A DNA stretch of 64,000 nt from Thiomicrorhabdus sp. Kp2 (GTDB lineage: Bacteria; Pseudomonadota; Gammaproteobacteria; Thiomicrospirales; Thiomicrospiraceae): assembly GCF_000478585.1 (NCBI RefSeq), contig NZ_ARWI01000001.1:1736001-1800000 (forward strand), written 5' to 3'. Shown piece by piece: positions 18,570 to 26,999 of the stretch (the stretch's first letter is position 1; the number at the start of each line of letters is the position of its first letter). The notes beneath the pieces are model-generated. The model worked only from the letters and a program-made list of their open reading frames with translations, did not search any database and was not told where the DNA came from. The position numbers were made by a program, and so were the translations under genes.

Positions 18570-18645
18570 TGGTGGCCACACCTGGAATCGAACCAGGGAC
18601 ACAGGGATTTTCAATCCCTTGCTCTACCGACTGAGCTATGTGGCC
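18570..18645 (-). tRNA. tRNA-Phe, anticodon GAA (island integration site)
   Basis: A 76 nt gene read leftward, starting GGCCACATAG and ending with an encoded CCA. Anticodon loop TGAAAAT gives GAA. The gene is intact. Its 5' portion plus upstream DNA (18620-18664) is repeated perfectly at 53852-53896, which marks it as the attachment site of the 35 kb island. The crossover lies between the anticodon loop and the 5' end, so the 5' half of this copy and its promoter come from the island side. Confidence 0.95.
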
Positions 18646-18664
18646 AAAATAGAATGGGCGTATT
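18620..18664. repeat. Left attachment repeat (attL)
   Basis: 45 bp identical to 53852-53896. It contains the D arm and acceptor 5' strand of tRNA-Phe plus 19 bp of upstream DNA. Beyond 18664 the two sites diverge but remain clearly related through the promoter, which suggests the island copy came from a related species' tRNA locus. Confidence 0.9.
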
Positions 18665-18690
18665 ATATGGACGGGCTTCGCGGCTGTCAA
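18662..18690 (-). promoter_or_regulatory. Consensus sigma-70 promoter of tRNA-Phe, supplied by the island
   Basis: Read leftward: TTGACA (18690-18685), 17 bp spacer, TATAAT (18667-18662), both perfect consensus, with the tRNA 5' end 16 bp further on. It lies on the island side of the crossover, so it replaced the native promoter, which now sits at 53894-53922. Confidence 0.85.
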
Positions 18691-18788
18691 ACTTTATTTT
18701 GAAAAAATCTTAAATAAGACCCAGGGACAAATTAGAGACAAATTAGAGACAAAACATTTCTGATTGCTTGGACATTGACTAAAAGACT

Positions 18789-18998
18789 CTATTTGTCTTC
18801 ATTTGTAAAATTTAGTATGTCATTTGGCGTGCAATCTAAAAACTTACATAATTTGTCTAGTGTTTCCAAATCAATTCTTTTCGCTTGATTGTTGTAAAGC
18901 TTATCAATGGAACTCCGGTTAACTTCAATTTCTCTTGCCACATCAATCACTTTTAATCGTTTACTTCCCATCAGTGTAGATAGTTTGGAATCAATCAT
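18789..18998 (-). CDS. XRE-family helix-turn-helix regulator
   Basis: A 69-residue Cro/CI-type DNA-binding protein. The five-helix fold is readable: VIDVAREIEVNRSSIDKLYN forms the helix-turn-helix, then LETLDKLCKFLDCTPNDIL, the usual C-terminal part of short YozG-like regulators. AGGAGGG precedes the ATG. It is divergent from an excisionase-like gene with a 168 bp gap holding two inverted repeats, the classical layout of an element's repressor. It probably controls excision genes; whether it also senses metals is unknown. It is the only transcription regulator recognised in the island apart from the excisionase-like protein. Confidence 0.85.
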   Translation of the reverse strand: MIDSKLSTLMGSKRLKVIDVAREIEVNRSSIDKLYNNQAKRIDLETLDKLCKFLDCTPNDILNFTNEDK

Positions 18999-19166
18999 TA
19001 TCTACCCTCCTTTATAAGCTTTAAATGAATGTAGAATATATTTTGTTTACATTAAATAAACAGAAATGCTTGTAAATATATTTTAAGTGTGTAAAATTTA
19101 TTCTAAATAGATTTTATGGGAATAAAATCTGTTTTATATACTTAATATTAATAAGAGGATTTTAGC
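18999..19166. promoter_or_regulatory. Divergent control region with two inverted repeats
   Basis: An AT-rich gap between the XRE gene and the excisionase-like gene. Two inverted repeats are visible: TGTTTA (19044-19049) with TAAACA (19057-19062), and AGATTTTAT (19109-19117) with ATAAAATCT (19122-19130). These are plausible operators for the XRE protein; binding is inferred. Confidence 0.5.
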
Positions 19167-19409
19167 ATGGATTTTACATACTTAACCACAGAAGAATTAT
19201 CAGAACGTATCAAGTACAACCCTAGAACAATTCGAAACGAACTAAAGGATAGCGTTTTACTTGAAGGACGCCATTACATCAGGCCTTTTGGACAGCGTAA
19301 AATTTTGTTTATTTGGGAGCATATTGAAACGGATATGTATAAGGCTTCAGAGGCTTCTGATTTTAGTATTCCAATGGCAAATGGTGGTTCTTGTTTAGGG
19401 CTGCATTAG
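19167..19409 (+). CDS. Excisionase/AlpA-like small DNA-binding protein
   Basis: An 80-residue protein with AGAGGA upstream of its ATG. The N-terminal half (YLTTEELSERIKYNPRTIRN, then RHYIRPFGQRKILFIWEHIE) has the winged-helix pattern of AlpA/Xis proteins: a helix choosing rows of a DNA site, then a basic wing. The last ~25 residues look unstructured. It lies 49 bp before the integrase and is divergent from the XRE regulator, the usual place for an excision-direction factor. The family assignment is by pattern only. Confidence 0.6.
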   Translation: MDFTYLTTEELSERIKYNPRTIRNELKDSVLLEGRHYIRPFGQRKILFIWEHIETDMYKASEASDFSIPMANGGSCLGLH

Positions 19410-19458
19410 TTAAGTTATAAAGTTATTCAAGATAGTTTTTTATATTAGGAGGCTTTAT

Positions 19459-20769
19459 ATGGCCACGATTAGAGTCAAAAAGAGTACTGGAAACCTATAT
19501 TTTGATTTTCAGTTTTTAAAAATTAGATGTAGAGAATACACATCTTTACCTGACACAAAAACCAACCGCAAAAGGCTGGAAGCCATATTGGCACGTATTG
19601 AAGCCGAGATTACTTTGGGAACGTTTGAGTACGGTAAGTATTTTCCAAACAGTTCAATGGTAAACAAGATTGACGAGATTCAAGCAAAGCAACAACCAGG
19701 TTATACCAAAACACCTTTGTTTAAAGCGTTTGCAATCGAGTGGTATTCAGAGATGGAACCAACATGGCGAACTTCAACAGCCGAAACTTATCAGCGTTAT
19801 ATCGATAAGCGACTTATTCCCCATTTTGGAGAAATGGAAGTCAGCCAAATCACCAAAGCTCACATTTTAAAGTACCGTTCTAACGTCGCCAAACAATCGG
19901 ACGGTAAATTAAAGCCAAAGACGATAAACAAGTTTATCAAGTGTCTCAATATGATTATGAATGAAGCAGCTGACCGATACAATTTTACGCCACCTCATTT
20001 AAATATCAAGCCTCTTAAAGAAGAGAAGGTGCATATCGAACCGCTCTCTATTCAAGAAGTGAACTTGATATTGGTCAACGTCCGATCGGATTGGCGTGAT
20101 TATTTGCTCGTGAGGTTTTTTACAGGCATGCGTACAGGAGAGATTGACGGTCTTAAATGGGACAACGTTGATTTTGAACGACGTGAGATTCTCGTGCGAG
20201 AAACCTTCTCAATGGGGCGTTGGGAATACACCAAAAACGAGGGTTCTCAACGAGAAATTGAGATGTCGACCTTGGTTTATAACACCTTATTGGAGCGCTA
20301 TAAAAATCGTGATGTATCCTGTGAGATGGTGTTTCACGCCAATAACGGCTCACCGGTGCATACGCCTAACTTTTTAAGACGCGTCTGGACGCCACTACTG
20401 GCTTATCTCAAGATTAAGTACCGTAAGCCTTATCAAACCCGTCACACAGCCGCCACGCTCTGGTTGGCGGCAGGAGAAAACCCCAACTGGATTGCCAAAC
20501 AGATGGGCCACAGTACCACCACTATGCTGTTCAGCGTCTATGCACGTTATGTTCCCAACCTCACTCGTCAAGACGGTTCGGCAATGGAGCGATTATTGGC
20601 TTCCAATATTGACGGTTTTCATGAGCCAGTAAACGATGCTGAAAAACAAGCTGATGAAGAATTAAGCGTATCGGTTAATCAAGCACAACAAAGCGAAGCC
20701 GAAGAAGTGGCTTTTTGGGATCAGTTCTTAACACCCAATCAAACTTCTTCAATGGGAGGACGTTACTAA
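19459..20769 (+). CDS. int: Tyrosine-type site-specific integrase
   Basis: A 436-residue phage-type integrase. Residues 1-65 look like the Arm-DNA-binding domain (DUF3596) found in many island integrases, then a SAM-like core-binding domain (~85-180) and the catalytic domain (~195-385). Active-site boxes: TGMRTGEIDGL (Arg near 224), YQTRHTAAT, KQMGHSTTT and the nucleophile in SVYARY. A perfect AGGAGG lies before the ATG. The gene is about 800 bp from attL, the usual position for the enzyme that inserted the island into tRNA-Phe. Its stop overlaps the start of the next gene by one base, so downstream small genes are co-translated. Confidence 0.92.
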   Translation: MATIRVKKSTGNLYFDFQFLKIRCREYTSLPDTKTNRKRLEAILARIEAEITLGTFEYGKYFPNSSMVNKIDEIQAKQQPGYTKTPLFKAFAIEWYSEMEPTWRTSTAETYQRYIDKRLIPHFGEMEVSQITKAHILKYRSNVAKQSDGKLKPKTINKFIKCLNMIMNEAADRYNFTPPHLNIKPLKEEKVHIEPLSIQEVNLILVNVRSDWRDYLLVRFFTGMRTGEIDGLKWDNVDFERREILVRETFSMGRWEYTKNEGSQREIEMSTLVYNTLLERYKNRDVSCEMVFHANNGSPVHTPNFLRRVWTPLLAYLKIKYRKPYQTRHTAATLWLAAGENPNWIAKQMGHSTTTMLFSVYARYVPNLTRQDGSAMERLLASNIDGFHEPVNDAEKQADEELSVSVNQAQQSEAEEVAFWDQFLTPNQTSSMGGRY

Positions 20770-21113
20770 TGAATTTACATCAAACTACACCACAAGCAAC
20801 ATCAAATCAACATATCCCGCCTTTTTTAAAAAGGCAACATCCATCGATGACTTCAACCATCGAAGTACCAATTGCTATTGAAGACCCAAGGGTCCTAAAT
20901 CGCCTGGTAAATAATCTTATGTACCTGTTTAACATTCAAGAGGGTGATTACCTAACTTTCGTATTAGGACAAGGTCAATGCGCTAATAACAGGGATGCTA
21001 TTAAGTATTGGGTGTTAGCGACCCTAGCAGTAACGCCAGTAAGCCAAGACGATGTACTTGAACACCTTGTCAGTCAGCTTAAAGAAAAGATTATGATGGA
21101 GGTCTACCAATGA
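20769..21113 (+). CDS. Unknown small island protein, coupled to integrase
   Basis: 114 residues; not recognised. The start is placed at ATG 20769, which overlaps the integrase stop TAA by one base and follows GGAGG. An N-terminal polar, Pro/Gln-rich tail (~1-30) precedes a compact region with a predicted amphipathic helix (RVLNRLVNNLMYLFNI). No signal peptide or membrane segment. It overlaps the HD-domain gene by 4 nt (ATGA), so integrase, this gene and the HD gene form one translational unit, and a role in element maintenance or transfer is likely but unproven. Confidence 0.7.
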   Translation: MNLHQTTPQATSNQHIPPFLKRQHPSMTSTIEVPIAIEDPRVLNRLVNNLMYLFNIQEGDYLTFVLGQGQCANNRDAIKYWVLATLAVTPVSQDDVLEHLVSQLKEKIMMEVYQ

Positions 21114-22057
21114 ACCCAATTATGCTTTACAACCAACAAAAACGTCTGCAAGTCGGCAACGGTAAACAGCTCATCGGTTATGCTGGTATTTTTGGTCAAG
21201 AGTTAGGCTGTACAGATTTCGGTTGGTGTCAGGTGAGTCTTGTTGACCAAAACTTCATCACTCACTACATACAGGTCGATAGCCAAGATTACGCCGACAT
21301 CAATCAGCGGTATGAAAGCCTGAATCTGCAAAACTCCGAAACACTTTATCTCTGGTTAGAACAAGGTAGTGATGGGTCTGTTCTGAACTGGCGACTATTC
21401 AAAAGCACTTTAACACTGGAACAGCTCTTTCCAATTTACCAGGCCTGTTATGATTTTGATTCACTGTATCAGTTGTTTGAATTAATAGAGAGCTTAAAGG
21501 TTATTCCCTTAAGAATGTTTGCAAGAGAAGTGTTGATGGATAAATCACTGATAACCGCTTTTGTCAGTATTCCAGCCAGTAAACGTCATCATCATAGTTT
21601 TCCAGGAGGGTTGCTGATGCATTCTTTAGAGTGTGCCTTGATGACCGAGCAAACAGTTGAGTCACTTATTGATGTCTCGACCAAAGAAAAAGAGGTCGCC
21701 GTTATTGCGGCACTTTTTCATGATATTGGTAAGGTTAAAACTATTGGGCCAACTCAGCATACCTCAACAGGCCGACTAATCGATCATGAGCAGTTCTCTC
21801 TCATGCTCCTAGCAGATCCTCTCAATACCTTGCAAGAATATTGGGAACAGGGTGCTGAGACGCTGCAATATCTATTAACTTGGAAGGAACCACAAGGCGT
21901 CTGTCGTTTTGTGTCAGGCAATGCAATTAAGATGGCGGATCGCCTAAGTACTTCAGCTTCATTAAGAAGCATGGCGTTTAAGGATAAGCCAGAATACTTT
22001 CACTTTGCAGAACTAAATATTGGAGCCAACAAGCATTACCTTAACCGTTTGAATTAA
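21110..22057 (+). CDS. HD-domain phosphohydrolase-like protein (TraI_2-like)
   Basis: 315 residues. The C-terminal half holds a metal-dependent HD domain: HHHSFPGGLLMHSLE (~160-175) and AALFHDIGKVKTIG (~200-213), with conserved His and His-Asp metal ligands. The HSFPGGLLMHS pattern resembles HD proteins of the TraI_2 group in integrating conjugative elements, where the domain sits with relaxases, but no relaxase domain or transfer genes are present here. The N-terminal ~130 residues are unassigned. It starts within the stop of the previous gene. Possible roles are nucleotide hydrolysis or DNA processing in the element's life cycle. Confidence 0.72.
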   Translation: MNPIMLYNQQKRLQVGNGKQLIGYAGIFGQELGCTDFGWCQVSLVDQNFITHYIQVDSQDYADINQRYESLNLQNSETLYLWLEQGSDGSVLNWRLFKSTLTLEQLFPIYQACYDFDSLYQLFELIESLKVIPLRMFAREVLMDKSLITAFVSIPASKRHHHSFPGGLLMHSLECALMTEQTVESLIDVSTKEKEVAVIAALFHDIGKVKTIGPTQHTSTGRLIDHEQFSLMLLADPLNTLQEYWEQGAETLQYLLTWKEPQGVCRFVSGNAIKMADRLSTSASLRSMAFKDKPEYFHFAELNIGANKHYLNRLN

Positions 22058-22184
22058 TGACCTCTTTAAAAATAAGCAACATACCTTTCTTAAAATTCTC
22101 GAAGACGTTCAAAATTTGACGGAATTGAGAAATACGATATCTTCATAGAGAAAGGTGTTATTTAATCATGTAAAGGAGAGCTCT

Positions 22185-22616
22185 ATGGCTTATCAAAACA
22201 CACAAGAAATCATTTGGATAGAGAGGGTATTAAAGACCGTTTTGGTCGGAATATTTATTTGGTCTATTTGGGCGATATCACAATACGCACCAAGCTATTA
22301 TCAAGAGCAAAAACAAATTGAAGTTAAGCTTGCTGAAACTTACGGAATCTCTCAAGACGTCGTTAGCACTGTTCAATGTTATCACGGTTATCTGCATTAC
22401 CCTAACTCAGAGATGTTTTCAGGTCTGTTAGCCGTGTCGCCAAGTATACAGTGCGATTCAGCCACTCTTAAACAGCAAAAGGAAAACCGATATTCACTGG
22501 AGTATTTTGCATCTATTTTTATTTCTGTGGTTTCAGTTTTGTTACTATTTGCATTTCAAGTTAAAAGTGAAGACTCGCGTCAATCAGTCAATAAATCAGA
22601 ACGTATCAATCAATAA
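22185..22616 (+). CDS. Unknown membrane protein with two predicted membrane segments
   Basis: 143 residues; family not recognised. The start is ATG 22185, which has AAGGAG 7 nt upstream; a GTG 30 nt earlier would bury that site. Membrane segments at ~16-36 (VLKTVLVGIFIWSIWAI) and ~105-125 (FASIFISVVSVLLLFAF) bracket a ~70-residue loop with two Cys, probably periplasmic. Tail residues are polar. It lies between the recombination genes and the metal cargo. Confidence 0.65.
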   Translation: MAYQNTQEIIWIERVLKTVLVGIFIWSIWAISQYAPSYYQEQKQIEVKLAETYGISQDVVSTVQCYHGYLHYPNSEMFSGLLAVSPSIQCDSATLKQQKENRYSLEYFASIFISVVSVLLLFAFQVKSEDSRQSVNKSERINQ

Positions 22617-22729
22617 ACCTTAAGGGGAATTGAAAACATCTCATTTTTACGCTAATTATATAGCTATGAAGTGTCTAGTGTTTTAGGGTCATTACTAATG
22701 AGCGTTTACAGTTTAATTTACAGAGTCGA

Positions 22730-22752
22730 AGCCACCATAAAAGAAGGTGGCT
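22730..22752 (-). terminator. Probable terminator after the Spy/CpxP-like gene
   Basis: Inverted repeat AGCCACC / GGTGGCT with a 9 nt loop, 22 nt past the stop of the leftward metal-resistance operon. It lacks a good T run, so it may be an inefficient or factor-assisted terminator. Confidence 0.45.
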
Positions 22753-22773
22753 CCCCATCACTTTCTCTACATT

Positions 22774-23142
22774 TTAATGGTTATGTCCGTGCTCTTGGGT
22801 GTCATGCATGTTTTTATCCATCATGCCTTTATCCATGAGATGTCCTTGACTTGGAGGCATTTTTCTTAATGGCACCCCTCTTTCCTTTGCACGTTTTTGC
22901 ATTTTTTCATGATTTTCTTTTAACAACTGTTCTCGCATTTTAGGCGTGCGCGCATTTTTCATTTTTTCTCTGAATTCTTTGCGTTCTTCCGAAGTCATTA
23001 AATGACCACCAATAATATGATTTCCTTCCATACTCTGAATTGCATGAGTTTGTGGGTATGAATGATCAGATGCATATACCATTGACCCTCCAGTCATTAC
23101 AGCCCCACTCAAAATAATTGACATTAAATTTAGTTTTTTCAT
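22774..23142 (-). CDS. Periplasmic His/Met-rich Spy/CpxP-like protein
   Basis: 122 residues with a signal peptide (to about VYA). The middle has the EERKEFREKMKNARTP repeat pattern of Spy/CpxP LTXXQ-type chaperones, and the tail from ~95 is Met- and His-rich (GMMDKNM, HGHNH), suited to binding copper. GAGGAT precedes the ATG. It is the last gene after copA and probably acts as a periplasmic metal sponge or stress chaperone. No regulatory partner (CpxR/A) is nearby. Confidence 0.7.
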   Translation of the reverse strand: MKKLNLMSIILSGAVMTGGSMVYASDHSYPQTHAIQSMEGNHIIGGHLMTSEERKEFREKMKNARTPKMREQLLKENHEKMQKRAKERGVPLRKMPPSQGHLMDKGMMDKNMHDTQEHGHNH

Positions 23143-23247
23143 AACAATATCCTCTATAAAATTAAAAACTTCGTTATCAAATCAGGTTGTAAAACTCAAA
23201 AGAATGGTCAAGACAACCCAACTTGACCACTCAAAGTTAAGAACAGG

Positions 23248-25581
23248 TTATAATTTTAGTTTTTTTAGCCTTAAGGCATTTCCAATCACCGATACAGAGC
23301 TAAAACTCATTGCGGCTGCTGCAATCATTGGAGACAATAACAAGCCAAAGACTGGATAAAAAACACCAGCTGCAATAGGTACGCCAAGCGAGTTATAACT
23401 AAATGCAAAAAATAAATTTTGCCTAATATTCCGCATGGTCGCTTTACTTAATTTACGAGCTCTAACGATACCGTTTAAATCGCCTTTCACTAGAGTGACA
23501 TCAGCACTTTCCATTGCCACATCGGTTCCCGTTCCCATGGCGATACCGACATGTGCTTGGGCTAGCGCAGGTGCGTCGTTCACACCATCACCCGCCATAG
23601 CAACCACATAACCTTCATCTTGAAAGCGCTTGACCCAATTAGCCTTATCTTCAGGAAGAACTTCAGCCTCTATTTGGTCAATATTGAGGAGGCTACCAAC
23701 CGCATTAGCGGTGACTTTATTGTCTCCTGTCAGCATCACCACCTTTATGCCTTCTTGATGCAATGCTTCAATCGCTTCTTTAGTGGTCTTTTTAATCGGA
23801 TCAGCCACAATCAATAAACCTGCAAAAGCTTTATCAATGGACACAAACATAACGGTTTGCCCCTGTAAAAGGTAACTCTGAATGCTCTCATCTAGGTGGC
23901 TTAACTCAATACTCAGTGAACCCATCAGCTTTTGATTACCTATGGCCACTGAATGGTCATCCACCATTCCAACAACCCCTTTGCCCGTCACAGAGTTAAA
24001 GTCAGTGAGCTTGCTCAATGTCACTCCATCATCCACAGCAGAACTAACAATCGCTTTAGCGAGGGGATGCTCACTTCCTCTTTCGAGGCTAGCGACAAGA
24101 CGTAAAACCTCCATTTTTTCAAAACTTGGCTGAGCTTCTATAGATACCAGTTTGGGCTTTCCTTCTGTCAAGGTTCCAGTTTTATCAACAACCAGCAGAT
24201 CGACTTTTTCCATAATTTCCAGTGCTTCTGCATTTTTGATCAATACACCGTGTTGAGCACCACGCCCAGTCCCCACCATAATGGAAATTGGTGTGGCTAA
24301 ACCTAGAGCGCAGGGACATGCAATAATCAATACAGCGACTGCACTGATTAATGCATATGCCAAGCTAGGTTCGGGACCAAACGCCCACCATACCAAAAAT
24401 GAGATGAATGCAATTACCACCACAGCTGGTACAAAATAAGATGAAACGATATCAGCCAACTTTTGGATAGGGGCTCTTGATCTTTGAGCTTGAGCTACCA
24501 TATCGACAATCTGTGACAGCAGAGTATCCTTACCTACCTTTTCAGCCTTCATTAATAGACTGCCTGATACGTTAATCGTGGCACCAATCAAATGATCACC
24601 AGTAGCCTTATCAACTGGAACTGGTTCACCCGTCACCATTGACTCATCAACGTAACTTTGCCCTTGAATCACCGAGCCATCTACTGGCACCTTATCTCCC
24701 GGTCTAACTCTTAAAACATCTCCTTCGTGTACATCGGTTAACGAAACCTCTTTTTCGTTGCCATCTTCCTCAAGTCGCCATGTCGTATTGGGTGCTAAGC
24801 CCAATAACAATTGAATGGCTTGGTTCGTTTTAGAACGGGCTTGTAACTCTAACACTTGTCCAAGTAAAACTAATGTCGTAATGACGGCAGCAGCTTCAAA
24901 ATAGACATGCACCAGCCCCGTTTCTGTTTGCATAGCAGGTGGAAAGATTTGAGGCGAAAATAAAGCAAACACGCTATAGCTCCATGCAACACCAGTACCA
25001 ATCGCAATCAGTGTGAACATGTTTAGATTCCAAGTTTTAATCGATTGCCAGCCACGAATAAAAAATGGTAACCCTCCCCACAAAACAACGGGGGTAGCTA
25101 AAATAAATTCAACCCACTGGATGTGATAAAAACTCAACATTTCTGGAAGGCTTTCAGGCAACAAGTCCATCCACATTGCCAATACAAATACTGGAATGGA
25201 AAATACAGCACCTACCCAAAAACGAAGCTGCATATCTTTAAGCTCTGTATCATCACTTGAGCTTTCACCCATATCAATAAGGACAGGCTCTAATGCCATA
25301 CCACAGATTGGACAATTTCCACGATGGTCTTGTACGATTTCAGGGTGCATAGGACAAGTATATTGACCCGCTTCCTGAGGTGGGTTGGCTAATTGTTTAT
25401 CCTCTGAGGGGTGTAGATAAACAGCAGAGTTTTGTTCAAATTTATGCTGGCAGTGTTCACTACAAAAATAGAAAGTCCGGTCTTTATATTGATAGATATA
25501 AGAAGTGTCTTCGGAAACCTCCATATGACAAACAGGATCAATCATAGCCTTAGACGAACCTTCTGAAAACTTCTCATTCAT
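23248..25581 (-). CDS. copA: Copper-translocating P-type ATPase
   Basis: A 777-residue P1B-type ATPase expected to export Cu(I) from the cytoplasm. N-terminal order: YHS domain (~14-55, DPVCHMEV), then a [20 protein letters not shown] heavy-metal-binding motif (~75-95). Ferredoxin-like HMA domains are absent. The core has the actuator TGEP, the membrane CPC in [13 protein letters not shown] (~421), phosphorylated Asp in DKTGTLTEG (~464), HP in SEHPLAKAI, and the [10 protein letters not shown] hinge, plus membrane Asn and Met residues typical of Cu(I) pumps. AGGAGAG lies before the ATG. The DUF302, SHOCT and DsrE-like genes are upstream on the same strand. Silver transport is also possible. 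Confidence 0.93.
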   Translation of the reverse strand: MNEKFSEGSSKAMIDPVCHMEVSEDTSYIYQYKDRTFYFCSEHCQHKFEQNSAVYLHPSEDKQLANPPQEAGQYTCPMHPEIVQDHRGNCPICGMALEPVLIDMGESSSDDTELKDMQLRFWVGAVFSIPVFVLAMWMDLLPESLPEMLSFYHIQWVEFILATPVVLWGGLPFFIRGWQSIKTWNLNMFTLIAIGTGVAWSYSVFALFSPQIFPPAMQTETGLVHVYFEAAAVITTLVLLGQVLELQARSKTNQAIQLLLGLAPNTTWRLEEDGNEKEVSLTDVHEGDVLRVRPGDKVPVDGSVIQGQSYVDESMVTGEPVPVDKATGDHLIGATINVSGSLLMKAEKVGKDTLLSQIVDMVAQAQRSRAPIQKLADIVSSYFVPAVVVIAFISFLVWWAFGPEPSLAYALISAVAVLIIACPCALGLATPISIMVGTGRGAQHGVLIKNAEALEIMEKVDLLVVDKTGTLTEGKPKLVSIEAQPSFEKMEVLRLVASLERGSEHPLAKAIVSSAVDDGVTLSKLTDFNSVTGKGVVGMVDDHSVAIGNQKLMGSLSIELSHLDESIQSYLLQGQTVMFVSIDKAFAGLLIVADPIKKTTKEAIEALHQEGIKVVMLTGDNKVTANAVGSLLNIDQIEAEVLPEDKANWVKRFQDEGYVVAMAGDGVNDAPALAQAHVGIAMGTGTDVAMESADVTLVKGDLNGIVRARKLSKATMRNIRQNLFFAFSYNSLGVPIAAGVFYPVFGLLLSPMIAAAAMSFSSVSVIGNALRLKKLKL

Positions 25582-25626
25582 GTCTCTCTCCTGTCAGCGT
25601 TCCAATTCGAACGTTTTTGCTAAAAA

Positions 25627-26010
25627 CTATCTAGCATCATTAATCATTTGCATGGTTTTCTGCTCCACTTCCTTTGCCACCTCAGTTAATGCTTCATCCT
25701 GAGATAGAAATCCCAGCATTTTTGCCGGTTCAATCATGCCAATTTTAGTTTGACCTTTCTCAGTGTAAACAGAGATGCGACAGGGTAAAGCCATATTCAA
25801 ACGCATATCAGTAGACAATACTTGTGCAGCTTTAACAGGGTTGCAAACTTCAAAAACCTTACAGTCTTCAGAAAATTCGACCCCCTTACTGCGAAGAGTG
25901 CCGCCTAAATCATGAATATGTAGAACGCCAAACCCATGCTCTTTCACTGATGCCTCTAGATCCGTAGCAGCTTGATCAAATGATTTTTCACTTTCTACTT
26001 GGTAATACAT
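25627..26010 (-). CDS. DUF302-family protein
   Basis: 127 residues, cytoplasmic, no signal peptide. The sequence fits the DUF302 fold (FDQAATDLEASVKEHGFGVLHIHDLGGTLRSKG..., CKVFEVCNP, MALPCRISVYTE), with Cys residues at conserved positions. DUF302 proteins are common beside heavy-metal and sulfur-oxidation genes; their biochemical role is not settled. AAAGGAG precedes the ATG. It lies between a SHOCT protein and copA, so it probably helps in copper handling. Confidence 0.82.
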   Translation of the reverse strand: MYYQVESEKSFDQAATDLEASVKEHGFGVLHIHDLGGTLRSKGVEFSEDCKVFEVCNPVKAAQVLSTDMRLNMALPCRISVYTEKGQTKIGMIEPAKMLGFLSQDEALTEVAKEVEQKTMQMINDAR

Positions 26011-26063
26011 TGTGTGCTCCTTTTTCTTTAACGAAATCGTCTTCTTATATAGTTAAAATCCAA

Positions 26064-26276
26064 TTACGATTGAAGATCCTTTTTCTTCTCTTCAAATTCT
26101 TGTTTATCAATCTCTCCTTTGGCATAACGTTTCTTCAATACTTCTAAAGCAGTTTCTTTGTCAGATAAAGGGGTGAATTGTCTTAGCAATACAAATATAA
26201 CTACTAAAACCACTAACCAAAATAACCACATACCACCACCCATATAACCTCCCATTGATTCAAAATGCCAATCCAT
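26064..26276 (-). CDS. Small membrane protein with SHOCT domain
   Basis: 70 residues: a Gly/Met-rich N-terminus (ESMGGYMGGGMW), one membrane segment (LFWLVVLVVIFVLL, ~18-32) and a C-terminal SHOCT motif (ALEVLKKRYAKGEIDKQEFE). AGGAG is upstream of the ATG. Short SHOCT proteins of this shape commonly sit in copper-resistance operons; function unknown. Confidence 0.82.
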   Translation of the reverse strand: MDWHFESMGGYMGGGMWLFWLVVLVVIFVLLRQFTPLSDKETALEVLKKRYAKGEIDKQEFEEKKKDLQS

Positions 26277-26317
26277 TACAATTTCTCCTGTACTTCAATA
26301 ATTAATCAAATCGCTAT

Positions 26318-26770
26318 TTAAGGACGCCAATACTTATATCCTTTCATCTGTAGGCGGACGACTTCCGGCGCTCCCGATGGCACATACTCGACTTCCAAAG
26401 GAAATTGTTCATCCTTTAACCCCCACGATCGCATACTGATACGACACGCTTTAAAAGTCACTCCACGGTTAGCCAGCTTGGTTAACAATTGTGAAGTCTT
26501 AGGATTATCTGCCAGTAATGCTTTAATTCCATCCTCATAAGCAACCACAGTTATCGCCAATTTGTCTTCTCCAATCTCATCGAGCACTTTATCGATTTGC
26601 AGGAAAACTCTTCTGTGCCCATAATTTTCATCACTCCTTGTTAACTGAACAACAAACGGAACTGCATCAACCTGTTCTGCCTGTTGTGCTTGGCTTTCCA
26701 TTGGGGGGAGCCAAGCTAAACAAATCAATAAAAAACTAACCAGTTTTGGCGATTTAAAATTTTTCAACAC
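26318..26770 (-). CDS. Exported DsrE-like protein
   Basis: 150 residues starting at GTG 26770, chosen for the AAGGAG 9 nt upstream. Signal peptide to about SQAQQ. The body has a DsrE/DsrF-like alternating fold, including VVAYEDGIKALL and the FKACRISMRSWGL segment with a Cys near the expected active-site position. Periplasmic DsrE-like proteins occur beside metal and sulfur genes, and a thiol role has been proposed for the family. The C-terminus ends in KGYKYWRP. It is first in the block that continues to copA. Confidence 0.7.
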   Translation of the reverse strand: MLKNFKSPKLVSFLLICLAWLPPMESQAQQAEQVDAVPFVVQLTRSDENYGHRRVFLQIDKVLDEIGEDKLAITVVAYEDGIKALLADNPKTSQLLTKLANRGVTFKACRISMRSWGLKDEQFPLEVEYVPSGAPEVVRLQMKGYKYWRP

Positions 26771-26999
26771 GAATATATCTCCTTCTTAACTATTTTATTG
26801 AATCGTTGTCATTTGATTGGCTTTACCCAAAGGCGCATATACAAACGGGTGTGCAATCGCGTTCTGTATAAAAAGTATGCTCAGTAAAGGGCCTATATCT
26901 ATTAAGTTAATTTTTTCATCATGCTTACCTAAATTTAGTATGTAATTTTTATTGGAACGTAGGTTTAATCCTCAAAATACAACCTCAAGAATGTTCTTG

